NCBI RefSeq assembly: GCF_000766945.1
Contig: NZ_KN266212.1
Location: 140,796 to 204,795, forward strand
Direction of reading: 5' to 3'
From: Cellvibrio mixtus subsp. mixtus J3-8
GTDB lineage: Bacteria > Pseudomonadota > Gammaproteobacteria > Pseudomonadales > Cellvibrionaceae
Length of the DNA: 64,000 nt
Part shown: positions 27,835 through 36,911 of the stretch, in pieces
Position numbering within the stretch: the stretch's first letter is position 1
How the letters are laid out: every line of letters starts with the position of its first letter
The notes under the pieces: generated by a model
What the model was told of the DNA's origin: nothing
Databases searched by the model: none
The model's input: only the letters and a program-made list of their open reading frames with translations
Position numbers and translations under genes: made by a program

Positions 27835-30171
27835 ATGCTGACGTTACCCGGACGGTCATCAAATTTTTTTATTGCATGGCGAATTTCGCCAGAGCCCTTT
27901 CGTGTGGCTGTTTGTGCGTTGCTTTTGGCGACATTGCTGGTTTTTGTCCCCAGTGTTGCTTTCGCGCTGGATAAACAAAAAATAACCGTTTCCTATCTCT
28001 ATAACTTCGCGAAAAATATTGAATGGCCTAATCAACAGGCTATGACTTCATTTGATATTGGTGTGTACGGCTCATACAGCCCGGCACTGATGGATGAGCT
28101 CAACGTATTAAAACAACGTGTCAAATTGCGCAACCTGCCTATTACAGTCACCCAGGTCAACCGCGTTGACTCCCTGGGAAAATATCACCTGGTGTATGTG
28201 GAGCAGGTGAGCGCCAAAACGATTAGTGATATTTACGATGCCCTTGAAGGCAAACCGATATTGCTGGTTACCCACGCGTATGACAATAAACAACTGGTGA
28301 TGATTAACCTGGTTCCCACCGGGGATGATCGCCTGAAGTTTGAAGTGAATAAATCCAACATTATCAATCACGGGCTAACACCCTTACCTGAGTTGATTTT
28401 GAATGGTGGCACTGAAATTGATGTGGCCCGTTTGTATCGGGAAGGGCAGGCGTCGTTAGTCGCGTTACAAAAACAATTGCAAGGGCGTGAAAAAGCCCTG
28501 AATGAATTAACCCTTTCTATCCAGAAGCAGCAGGCTGCGACTGACCAGTTGCAAGCGCAAATGACCACGCTCAACCAAAATATCCAAAAGAGCGATGCGC
28601 TGATTGCCGAACAAAAACTGCAATTGCAAAACCAGCAAACACAAATTGAAGCCAGCACCCTGGAGCGTGAAAATTTATTGCGTGAAGTGGCACAGCGCAC
28701 GCAGGAATTGGATGAACAGCAACAGCATTTGAATACAATTCGCGCAGAGATTGATACGCGCGAGAAGCGTCTGACGTATCTCAATAACACTATCCAATCG
28801 CAGGAAGACATAATCCATAAACAAAAAGCAGCGATTGTTGATCTGGATGAATTGGTTGATTCGCAAAAAGTCGCCCTGCGTTATTTGTGGGGGTCGGTTA
28901 TTCTCGGTGCGCTGTTAATTGTTACTGTCCTGATTGCGTACACGGTCAAACGCCGCGATAACCAACGCCTGGCTGCACACAGCCAGGATCTACAAATGGC
29001 GCGTGACCGGTTGGCAATTGCCAAACGCAAAGCCGAAGACGCGAGCCAGGCAAAAAGTGAATTCCTGTCGTTAATGAGCCATGAATTACGTACGCCCTTG
29101 CAGGCCATTATTGGTTATACCGAAGTGGTTATCGAAGAATTGAATCTGATCGATGACGAACATCATGTAAAAGATTTAACACGTGTAATTACCAACAGCG
29201 AACGGTTGTTAAAGTTAATTAACGGGGTGTTGGATCTGGCCAAAATTGAATCTGGCCGTATGGATCTGGATTTAACCGAGGTGAAATTATCCAGCCTGGT
29301 TGATGAAGCGGTCGGGACGGTTGCGCCGCTGCTTGAACGCAATGCTATCCGGTTGTTGATGGATGTCGATGACGGTGAGTTTTTACCCAAGGCAGATCCG
29401 GAAAAACTGTTGCACATATTGATTAATTTATTGGGTAATGCGATCAAATTTGCGCCGAACGGCCAGGTGCGTATCAAGGCATATCATCAGCCCAAACGTA
29501 TTTATATCAGCGTGGCGGATAGCGGCATTGGCATTTCTGCAGAACAACAAGCTGGAATTTTTGACCCATTCAAACAAGCGGATTCAGGTACGACCCGTAA
29601 ATTCCAGGGCAGTGGCCTGGGGCTTTCCATTACCCGCCAATTGTGTGAATTGATGGGGGGGAGTATCCGTGTAGAAAGTGAGTTGGGGGCAGGTGCGAAA
29701 TTTATTGTGGAGCTGCCGTTACCAATCAGTCCGGTAGCCGCCAACAAAATTAAAAATGATGTTGACGATATATTACCGCTCGCACCGACAACGCCCGCCG
29801 TTACAGAAGGTGAGCATGTAGTGATGATTGATGATGACCCGGCATTCCTGGATATCATGGCGCGCACGATTCGTGCTGAAGGTTATGAAGTGCATACGGC
29901 GAGTGATGCGGAAAGTGGCTGGCGTTTAATCCAGTCAGTCAAACCGCAAGTCATCACACTGGATTTATTATTGCCCGATCAGCACGGCTGGATTTTATTT
30001 GAACGTATTAAAGATGATCCGGATGTCCGTGATATTCCTGTAATCGTGGTATCAATGATCGAAGAGCGTAAACGTTTTAATCGCCAACCTGCTGAGGAAT
30101 ATTTAACCAAGCCGGTTAAACGCGAAACCTTGAAGTTGGCAATCCAGCGTCTCGCACCCCGTAAAAGTTAA
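27835..30171 (+). CDS. Hybrid sensor histidine kinase with a periplasmic YfiR-like domain
   Basis: A 778-residue membrane kinase. A signal/anchor segment (21-44) is followed by a YfiR/DUF4154-type domain (about 46-205) with the usual KITVSYLYNFAKNIEWP start and LVMINLV...FEVN...I...GL end. A long coiled coil (205-345) leads to a transmembrane helix (352-371). Then come the HisKA domain with His416 (LSLMSHELRTP), the ATPase (LLGNAIKFAPNG, DSGIGIS, GSGLGLSI) and a C-terminal receiver (~660-775) with Asp in VITLDLLLPDQHG. YfiR domains are periplasmic regulators of diguanylate cyclases. The substrate sensed here is unknown. A TonB-dependent receptor follows 204 bp downstream. Confidence 0.88.
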   Translation: MLTLPGRSSNFFIAWRISPEPFRVAVCALLLATLLVFVPSVAFALDKQKITVSYLYNFAKNIEWPNQQAMTSFDIGVYGSYSPALMDELNVLKQRVKLRNLPITVTQVNRVDSLGKYHLVYVEQVSAKTISDIYDALEGKPILLVTHAYDNKQLVMINLVPTGDDRLKFEVNKSNIINHGLTPLPELILNGGTEIDVARLYREGQASLVALQKQLQGREKALNELTLSIQKQQAATDQLQAQMTTLNQNIQKSDALIAEQKLQLQNQQTQIEASTLERENLLREVAQRTQELDEQQQHLNTIRAEIDTREKRLTYLNNTIQSQEDIIHKQKAAIVDLDELVDSQKVALRYLWGSVILGALLIVTVLIAYTVKRRDNQRLAAHSQDLQMARDRLAIAKRKAEDASQAKSEFLSLMSHELRTPLQAIIGYTEVVIEELNLIDDEHHVKDLTRVITNSERLLKLINGVLDLAKIESGRMDLDLTEVKLSSLVDEAVGTVAPLLERNAIRLLMDVDDGEFLPKADPEKLLHILINLLGNAIKFAPNGQVRIKAYHQPKRIYISVADSGIGISAEQQAGIFDPFKQADSGTTRKFQGSGLGLSITRQLCELMGGSIRVESELGAGAKFIVELPLPISPVAANKIKNDVDDILPLAPTTPAVTEGEHVVMIDDDPAFLDIMARTIRAEGYEVHTASDAESGWRLIQSVKPQVITLDLLLPDQHGWILFERIKDDPDVRDIPVIVVSMIEERKRFNRQPAEEYLTKPVKRETLKLAIQRLAPRKS

Positions 30172-30375
30172 GTCAATGGGCTTTGCTTTCATGCGAAGTT
30201 AAACTAGTCTTACGATTTCTTAGTGCAAAAAGTACTTACTCGCTATTTTTAGTGTTGAACAATAGCGATTGGGCAGTGTTACGGCTTATTGGTGTAGTTG
30301 GGTAGTAGTGGATTAGCAGTAGTGAGTGATTCAGTCAGCGGAGTGACGCAAGCCCTTTTTTAATAGGTTGTCATT

Positions 30376-32535
30376 ATGCGCTTGTCATCCATGGCAAAAT
30401 TTTCGCTGACGTTGCTCTCGGCTGCTATTTCATATGCAGCCGTTGCATCTACTGCTTCACCTCCCTCGTCATCTGAAGATTTTTATAATCTTTCCCTCGC
30501 CGAATTAGGGCAAATTCAAATTTCCATTGCGACGGGCAACAGTATTTCGTTAGACCGTGCACCAGCGGTAGCTACTGTAATTACCGCCAGCGAAATCCAG
30601 GCAATGGGCGCGCGCAATTTAAATGAAATATTGGAAACGGTGCCCGGTTTGCATGTTTCGCTGTCCAGTTTAAGCCGCCTGGATTCGGTGTATTCCATTC
30701 GTGGTATCCACACCGGATTTAATCCGCAAGTGTTGTTAATGATGAATGGTGTTCCGGTGCAATCCAGTTTGCAGGGCGGCCGGCCATCATTACTCCGTGT
30801 TCCCACTACCGGTATTGAACGTATTGAAATTATTCGCGGGCCTGGTTCAGCCGTATATGGGGCTGATGCTTATGCGGGCGTTATCAATGTTATTACCAAG
30901 GATGCCTCTTCAATCGATTCCACCCGTATGGGTGGCGGTGTAGGTTCATTTGGTGGCAGGGATGTATGGTTAACGACTGCCACTGAATTACATAATTGGA
31001 ATGCGTCGCTAAGCCTCAGTTACCAGGAAAGCAATGGCGATAACAATCGTATGGTTACAACGGATATCCAATCAACCCTGGATAGGGTTTTTGGAACCAA
31101 TGCATCGCTTGCCCCGGGCGCTTTATCAACACGCTATCAAATCCTGGACACCCATCTGGCACTCACACGCGAGCGAACCCAGATTAATATGTGGAGCTGG
31201 GTTTCCAACGACGCTGGCATCGGTGCCGGTGGAGCCCAGGCGCTGGATTTTAATGGCAACGATGAAAGCAATCTTTTTCTAATCGATGGAACACACCATT
31301 TTGATAACGCCGATGGCGAGTGGGACAACAGTGTTCGCTTGAGTTATCTCTATTACGATTTACAAACACGGTTTTCTTTATTTCCCGAAGGCGCCGTGAT
31401 ACCCATTGGTGGCGACGGCAATGTCAACGCGGTTGACCCAGTGGGTATTGTGTCATTTCCTGATGGGTTAATCGGGCAGCCCGGGCAGGAATCGGCGGAC
31501 ACCCAAATAGATATGATTTCCATCTATTCCGGTTGGGAATCACATCGCCTGAGAATTGCTGCCGGCTCTAAACATCAAACACTCGAAGCGCGCGAATATA
31601 AAAATTTCGGCCCGGGTGTGATTGATGGCAGTATTCCGGTGATCTCCGGCAATGTCACCGATGTGAGCAATACTGATTATGTTTTCCTGGCGAAAAGTTC
31701 ACGCACCATTGGTTATCTTTCATTGCAAGACGAGTGGCAAATTACGTCTGCATTGGAGCTGACAACCGGTGTTCGTTATGACGATTATTCTGATTTCGGC
31801 GGCACCACTAATCCGCGTATTGCGCTGGTGTGGTCGGGCACCGAACAATTGACTACCAAGTTGCTATACGGCAGTGCTTTCCGTGCACCTTCGTTTATGG
31901 AGCAGGGCTCAAAAAATAATCCGGTGCTGCTGGGGAATCCGGATTTGGATCCGGAAAAAATAAATACACTCGAACTTTCATTTAATTACCTGGTAACACC
32001 AGACCTGCAAACGTCACTGACACTATTCAATTATGAAGCTCGCGATATGATCGAGTTTGTGTCGGAAAGTGTGGTCAATATTAAAACTGCACAAAACGTG
32101 CGCGATCAGGATGGTGAAGGTTTTGAATTGGAATTCAATTGGAAACCTAAACCCTCATTGCATTTTTCAGGCAGTTATTCCTACCAGGATGGGCGCGATG
32201 TTGCCACTAACCGCCCGGTTGCCGACGCGCCCGGGCAACAAATAAAAATGAATATGAATTGGGAGTTCGCTCCGTCCTGGACTGCAAATGGCCAATTGAT
32301 TGTTATTGCTGACCGCGAACGCCGTGAAGGAGATTTGCGCCCTGCAATTGATGATTACGCGTTACTGGATTTTGCAATAAAGCGTGAAAATATTTTTCCG
32401 CAGCTGGATGCTGCCCTCGTATTTAAAAACCTGGCTGATGCCGATGCCCGCGAGCCCAGCAGTGGTGAAATTGCGGATGATTATCCGCTGGAGTCGCGCA
32501 GTGTCTGGTTACAATTAAGTTATCAATTCGATTAA
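30376..32535 (+). CDS. TonB-dependent outer-membrane receptor
   Basis: A 719-residue outer-membrane transporter with a signal peptide ending near residue 25. The plug domain (~55-175) contains APAVATVITASEIQAMGARN, a PGLHVS segment, RGIHTGFNPQVLLMMNGV and RIEIIRGPGSAVYGADAYAG, and the beta-barrel ends in LQLSYQFD. The plug most resembles receptors for siderophores, colicins or vitamin B12, but the ligand cannot be told. AGG lies before the ATG. It follows the YfiR-domain kinase and precedes two citrate-synthase-fold genes by 24 bp, so it is likely co-transcribed with them. Confidence 0.9.
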   Translation: MRLSSMAKFSLTLLSAAISYAAVASTASPPSSSEDFYNLSLAELGQIQISIATGNSISLDRAPAVATVITASEIQAMGARNLNEILETVPGLHVSLSSLSRLDSVYSIRGIHTGFNPQVLLMMNGVPVQSSLQGGRPSLLRVPTTGIERIEIIRGPGSAVYGADAYAGVINVITKDASSIDSTRMGGGVGSFGGRDVWLTTATELHNWNASLSLSYQESNGDNNRMVTTDIQSTLDRVFGTNASLAPGALSTRYQILDTHLALTRERTQINMWSWVSNDAGIGAGGAQALDFNGNDESNLFLIDGTHHFDNADGEWDNSVRLSYLYYDLQTRFSLFPEGAVIPIGGDGNVNAVDPVGIVSFPDGLIGQPGQESADTQIDMISIYSGWESHRLRIAAGSKHQTLEAREYKNFGPGVIDGSIPVISGNVTDVSNTDYVFLAKSSRTIGYLSLQDEWQITSALELTTGVRYDDYSDFGGTTNPRIALVWSGTEQLTTKLLYGSAFRAPSFMEQGSKNNPVLLGNPDLDPEKINTLELSFNYLVTPDLQTSLTLFNYEARDMIEFVSESVVNIKTAQNVRDQDGEGFELEFNWKPKPSLHFSGSYSYQDGRDVATNRPVADAPGQQIKMNMNWEFAPSWTANGQLIVIADRERREGDLRPAIDDYALLDFAIKRENIFPQLDAALVFKNLADADAREPSSGEIADDYPLESRSVWLQLSYQFD

Positions 32536-32559
32536 CGTATTCCCCCCAAGTGAATGTAA

Positions 32560-33378
32560 ATGCAAGAACCCAAACACGATCAGGTGCGCAGCCGCAATGA
32601 ACCTTTTGTGGCCAAAACTGTTACCCGCATATGGCATGAAACGCCGGATGCTGATAATCCATACATCGCTCAAGCGGCTTCCTGCCATGGGTACGATTTG
32701 CTGGAGCTGATGGATAAGCGTTCATTTGCCGATGTGTTTTATTTGTTATTTCGCGGCGAATTACCAACACCGGCGGAAGTGCAACTATTCCAGGCGCTGA
32801 TGATTGGTTTGATAAATCCCGGTCCACGCCACCCTGCAACGCGCGCTGCCATGAATGTAGGGGTGGGTAAAACGAATCCCCTGCATATTTTACCAATCGC
32901 CAGCGCGGTGCTTGGGGGCGATTACCTCGGCGGTGGTGAAATAGAAAATGCCATGCGTTTTTTGCGCAAACATCATTCCACACCGGCACAGGAATTTTGT
33001 GCGCAATGGCGCGATGCAGGCGCATCGCCCGAGAGCCTGGCTACACACGGCATTTATGGTTTTGGCCAAAAAAATGGTGGTGTGGATTTATTAACCCGAT
33101 CAATCGCAGAACATTTACTCTCATTGCCGGGCGCAGGCAAATGTTTGCGGTGGGGGCAGCAATTGGCAAATAGTTTACAGTCTTTTGGAATGGGTTGGTT
33201 AAGTACGGGCGTTGCCGCTGCCGTGTTTGCCGATTTGGGTTTTCATCCGCGTGCGGGCGGTAGCTTGTTTCAATTACTCGGTGCGCCCGGTTTGGTTGCC
33301 CACGGTTTGGAATTAGCCAACAAGCCTATTACAGCAATGCCTTTTGTGAGTGATGACAATTATGTTATCGAACGCTAA
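32560..33378 (+). CDS. Citrate-synthase-fold protein lacking catalytic residues, subunit 1
   Basis: A 272-residue cytoplasmic protein with the citrate synthase fold: GYDLLELMDKRSFADVFYLLFRGELPT matches the start of the family's large domain. The three catalytic positions seem lost. The HGGAN segment reads YLGGGE (Leu for His), the GFGHRVY...DPR segment reads GFGQKNGGVD (Gln for His), and the Asp of the NVDFYSG segment falls in GMGWLSTG, where no Asp is present. I conclude it is a pseudoenzyme or has a new activity, from alignment by eye. Translation probably couples to the next gene, which starts before this one ends. The upstream TonB receptor suggests a joint function. Confidence 0.72.
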   Translation: MQEPKHDQVRSRNEPFVAKTVTRIWHETPDADNPYIAQAASCHGYDLLELMDKRSFADVFYLLFRGELPTPAEVQLFQALMIGLINPGPRHPATRAAMNVGVGKTNPLHILPIASAVLGGDYLGGGEIENAMRFLRKHHSTPAQEFCAQWRDAGASPESLATHGIYGFGQKNGGVDLLTRSIAEHLLSLPGAGKCLRWGQQLANSLQSFGMGWLSTGVAAAVFADLGFHPRAGGSLFQLLGAPGLVAHGLELANKPITAMPFVSDDNYVIER

Positions 33379-34225
33379 TACCCCGCCTGTGGTTTCGTCC
33401 AACACCGACACAAATGTTGTCGAATTCCTCGATCAGCAACGCGGAAGAATTGTCAGCAACACTGGCGGCTGGTTTCCCGGCAAAGGCGTCTTCGCCCACG
33501 GTTATTCCATGCTGGAAGAATTGGTCGGCGTGAAATCGTATTTCCAGATTTTAATTCTCAACGCGACCGGAAAATTAGTCAGCAAGGAATTAGCAGATTG
33601 GGTTGAGGCAATTTATGGTTGTTTAAGTTGGCCTGACCCGCGCATTTGGTGCAATCAAATTGGTGCATTGGCCGGTGCTGCACGTACCTCGGTTGTAGCC
33701 GCCACCACGATCGGCTCACTTGCTGCTGATTCCCGCTCCTATGGCCCTTACACATTGCTGGATGGTTTGCGCTTTATCCAGGATGCGCACGCACAATTTT
33801 TAGCGGGCGCGACCGCTGAAGAAATTGTGCAGCGTATTACCGCGGCCAATCGCGGCAAACCCTATATTGTTGGTTATATTCGTCCTATCGCCAAAGGTGA
33901 TGAGCGCCTTGAAGCGATGGAACGCTACGCAAAAAAATTGGGTTTTGCTATCGGCTCGCATCAAACACTGGCTTATGACATCGAAAAAATATTAATGCGC
34001 GAGTTTGACGAGGGCATGAATATTAATGGTTATATGTCCGCCTTTTTATCGGACCAGGGATTTACGCCGGAAGAGGTGTATCAAATGTTTGCCGCGATGG
34101 TGGCGAGTGGTGTGACCGCTTGTTACCTGGATACTTACCGTCGTCCACCCGATACTTTTTTACCGTTGCGCTGTGACGATATTGATTACCAGGGGCCGGC
34201 AGCGCGTAGCGTCCCCCAACCTTGA
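33362..34225 (+). CDS. Citrate-synthase-fold protein lacking catalytic residues, subunit 2
   Basis: A 287-residue relative of citrate synthase (from the ATG at 33362; an in-frame ATG is at 33350). Family marks are GYSMLEEL near the start and a C-terminal IDYQGPAARSVP, like the Y-x-GP-x2-R-x3-P ending of citrate synthases. The first catalytic His region reads YGPYTLLDG, the second GYIRPIAKGDER and the third NINGYMSAF, so neither His nor the Asp is present. The two products may form a heterodimer. Overlap with the preceding gene is 17 bp. A perfect 13-bp hairpin overlaps the stop codon and separates it from the convergent gene. Confidence 0.7.
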   Translation: MLSNANTPPVVSSNTDTNVVEFLDQQRGRIVSNTGGWFPGKGVFAHGYSMLEELVGVKSYFQILILNATGKLVSKELADWVEAIYGCLSWPDPRIWCNQIGALAGAARTSVVAATTIGSLAADSRSYGPYTLLDGLRFIQDAHAQFLAGATAEEIVQRITAANRGKPYIVGYIRPIAKGDERLEAMERYAKKLGFAIGSHQTLAYDIEKILMREFDEGMNINGYMSAFLSDQGFTPEEVYQMFAAMVASGVTACYLDTYRRPPDTFLPLRCDDIDYQGPAARSVPQP

Positions 34226-34251
34226 GTGATAGCAGCGTTGCTATCACTCAA
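34222..34251. terminator. Hairpin between convergent genes
   Basis: Arms TTGAGTGATAGCA (34222-34234) and TGCTATCACTCAA (34239-34251) are perfectly complementary with a 4-nt loop. It lies between the convergent genes ending at 34225 and 34263 and includes the upstream gene's stop codon. It has no T-run, so termination is likely but less certain than for the other hairpins. Confidence 0.6.
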
Positions 34252-34262
34252 TGCGCCCTAAC

Positions 34263-36797
34263 TTATGCTTGGGACGCTTCGGTTTTGTTGTGCTGCAGTA
34301 GTATTTTTTCCACCGGCAATGGATGCCCGATGTGATAACCCTGCACAAAATCCACACCCATATCTTTCAGTATTTCCAGGATTGCTTCGTTTTCGACATA
34401 TTCGGCCACGGCTTTTTTGCCGAGCGCCTGGATAACCTGGATCATGGATTTCACTAACGTCTGGTCAATTTGATCGCGGTGCAAATTCTGGATAAATGAG
34501 CCATCAAGCTTGATGTAATCTGCAGGCAAATCTTTTAAATACGCAAAGCTGCTAAAGCCTGAGCCGAAATCATCCACCGAAAAACTGCAACCGAGCTTGT
34601 GTAAATCAGCAATCACTTTCTGGGTGATGTGTAAATTGAACAAGCTGGCGCTTTCCGTTAATTCAAAGGTAATGCGCTTGGGGTTTACGCCGGTTGCATT
34701 GAGGTTTTCCAGAATGCTCGGCGTGAGGTTTTCATCTTTAAATGCCTGCGCCGATAAATTGATGGCGATATGATTCAGTTCCGGGTGTTTATGCAAAGTG
34801 TGGATGGCTAGCTTGATGATCCAGCGATCCAGCAAATGCATTTCACCGGCGGATTCCAATGCGGGAATAAATGTATCCGGCCCTACAATACGCCCATCGG
34901 TTTCCCGCAGGCGCACCAGCGCTTCATAATAGGAAACGCGATTATTTTTAATATCAAAGATTGGCTGGAAGTAGAGCACCATGCGATCTTCCATAATCGC
35001 TTTGCGAATTTTTTGCGAGGTGTTAACCGAGTGACGCAACTCGTCGCTCTCGCTGTCGAGTGGATCGTATTGGTGAATCAGGTTGCGCCCACGCCCTTTG
35101 GCAACGTAGAGCGCAATATCGGCGCGCATTAAGTGTTCTTCAGGATTATTGGTGCTGCCATCAATCAGTGTTAAACCAATACTGCTGCCCAGGCTGATGC
35201 GTTGCTCCTGCAACTGGAATGTAAATTCCGCCACAATTTGCTGGATATTGCGCGCAAATTCGTACACTTCATTAGCTTTAATATCGCGCAATAAAATCGC
35301 AAATTCGTCGCCGCCCAGGCGACATAAAATATCGGTGCCGCGAATACGTTTGCTGAGCAAGTGCGACATTTCCCGCAGCACTTCATCGCCTTTCTGGTGG
35401 CCGAATGTATCGTTAATCACCTTAAAATGATCGAGATCCAGATACACCAGCGCATGCTGGCGATTATTGCGCACGGAATCGGCAGTGAGTTGCGCGAGTG
35501 TGGATTCAAAGAAATGGCGATTGTATAAACCGGTTAATGAGTCGTGCATCGCCAGGTATTTTAATTGCTCCTGGGATTCGCGCCGCTCGGTAATATTGTC
35601 CAGGCAGATAGTGAGGTTTTCGGAACCTTGTAATTTGGTGGAGCGGCTGATCTTGAGTTGCACCCATAATTTTTGGCCGCGGTAATTGCTCAGGCACAAT
35701 TCAAATTCAGGGCAGGGTTTATTGTGTTGCAAGGATTTACGGATTTTGCTTTTAAATAACGTGTATTGGCTAAAGTCTTCGTTAGAGACAAATGTTTCCA
35801 GTGGTTTTCCCAGGCATTCGCTGATTGAAAATCCCATCATGGTTTCCCATGCCTGGTTTAGGTATTGGATATTAAAATCCGCATCCAGCTCCATGACTAC
35901 CGATTGCAAATCGTTGAGCAATTGGTGATGGCTTTCATAGAGTGCGCGATATTCGCGCTCGCGTTCCTGCACGGTTTTTACCCGCTCGGCAAACTGCGCG
36001 TTGCTAACTAAATAGTCATCGCGGTGAATGGCGATATCGCACACTTTGCGCAGTTGTTCGGCGCGAAATGGTTTGGGCAGAAAATCTACCGCGCCTAGCA
36101 GCATTAATTCCTCGGCCTGGTCGATGGTGGTATGTGCAGTCATCATCACGATCGGTTGGTTTGGATCTATGTTCTGGATTTCTATCAGGATATCGCGCCC
36201 GGATAGCTTGGGCAGCATTACATCCAGCAGGATTAAATCCTGGCGGCCTTGTATCCAGGCTTGCAAGCCGACATCACCTTCGCTGGCAAATTCAATATCA
36301 AATGATGCGGAGAGAAAACGCCGAATTAATTCGGCGGTATCAGGTTCATCCTCTATAACTAACAAGCGTGGTTTTGCTGTTCCGGCCTGTTGCTTGCGCG
36401 TTAAGCTTTTCACCAGCGGGGGTAGTTGGGCAATGTGTTCGAGTGGTAATAATTGGTTGATGCCATATTCGCGCGCAGTCACTTCGGCAATGCGTTCACA
36501 CCAGGTCTGCGCAGTGATGACGATGGGCAAATCGATGCGGCATAATAAAATCCCGCTGCGTACCAAACGTGAAAGCCTCCAGCCATCCAGGTCGGGAATA
36601 TCAATATCCACAATCAATAAATCGATGGTTTGCTGGCGCAATACACGCAGGGCTTTTTGAGCGGAATCGACACAAATGGTGGTGGCTTGTGCAAGTACTT
36701 GCAGGCTGGCATCAATGGTGGCCAGCGCTTGGGAATCGTTATTAACGATGAGTATGTTAATAGGCGAGTCAGGTTGATTGGTGTTATTGGGTAACAC
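34263..36797 (-). CDS. Dual c-di-GMP signalling protein, REC-REC-PAS-GGDEF-EAL
   Basis: An 844-residue protein. The first receiver (~12-125) has a phosphoacceptor Asp (LIVDIDIPDLDG) but an incomplete acid pair (NND). The second (~143-262) is complete (VIEDEPD, LILLDVMLPKLSG, LPKPF). A PAS domain (~285-405) leads to a GGDEF domain with intact LCRLGGDEFAILL and an I-site RGTD five residues before it, typical of product feedback inhibition. The EAL domain (~585-838) keeps YYEALVRL, FELTESASL, DDFGSGFSS, LDGSFI and QGYHIGHP. Both activities are predicted possible. No kinase is adjacent; the 28 bp before the start hold no clear ribosome-binding site. Confidence 0.9.
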   Translation of the reverse strand: MLPNNTNQPDSPINILIVNNDSQALATIDASLQVLAQATTICVDSAQKALRVLRQQTIDLLIVDIDIPDLDGWRLSRLVRSGILLCRIDLPIVITAQTWCERIAEVTAREYGINQLLPLEHIAQLPPLVKSLTRKQQAGTAKPRLLVIEDEPDTAELIRRFLSASFDIEFASEGDVGLQAWIQGRQDLILLDVMLPKLSGRDILIEIQNIDPNQPIVMMTAHTTIDQAEELMLLGAVDFLPKPFRAEQLRKVCDIAIHRDDYLVSNAQFAERVKTVQEREREYRALYESHHQLLNDLQSVVMELDADFNIQYLNQAWETMMGFSISECLGKPLETFVSNEDFSQYTLFKSKIRKSLQHNKPCPEFELCLSNYRGQKLWVQLKISRSTKLQGSENLTICLDNITERRESQEQLKYLAMHDSLTGLYNRHFFESTLAQLTADSVRNNRQHALVYLDLDHFKVINDTFGHQKGDEVLREMSHLLSKRIRGTDILCRLGGDEFAILLRDIKANEVYEFARNIQQIVAEFTFQLQEQRISLGSSIGLTLIDGSTNNPEEHLMRADIALYVAKGRGRNLIHQYDPLDSESDELRHSVNTSQKIRKAIMEDRMVLYFQPIFDIKNNRVSYYEALVRLRETDGRIVGPDTFIPALESAGEMHLLDRWIIKLAIHTLHKHPELNHIAINLSAQAFKDENLTPSILENLNATGVNPKRITFELTESASLFNLHITQKVIADLHKLGCSFSVDDFGSGFSSFAYLKDLPADYIKLDGSFIQNLHRDQIDQTLVKSMIQVIQALGKKAVAEYVENEAILEILKDMGVDFVQGYHIGHPLPVEKILLQHNKTEASQA

Positions 36798-36911
36798 GCA
36801 TAAATCTCCGAATTAATATCCCTTTAGCCTAGCATAAACCGCTGTTTTCTTTTTTATTCTGGGACAAACTGCCCGCGGATTCTTCCTTGCAGAAAACGGT
36901 TTGACCGGGTG

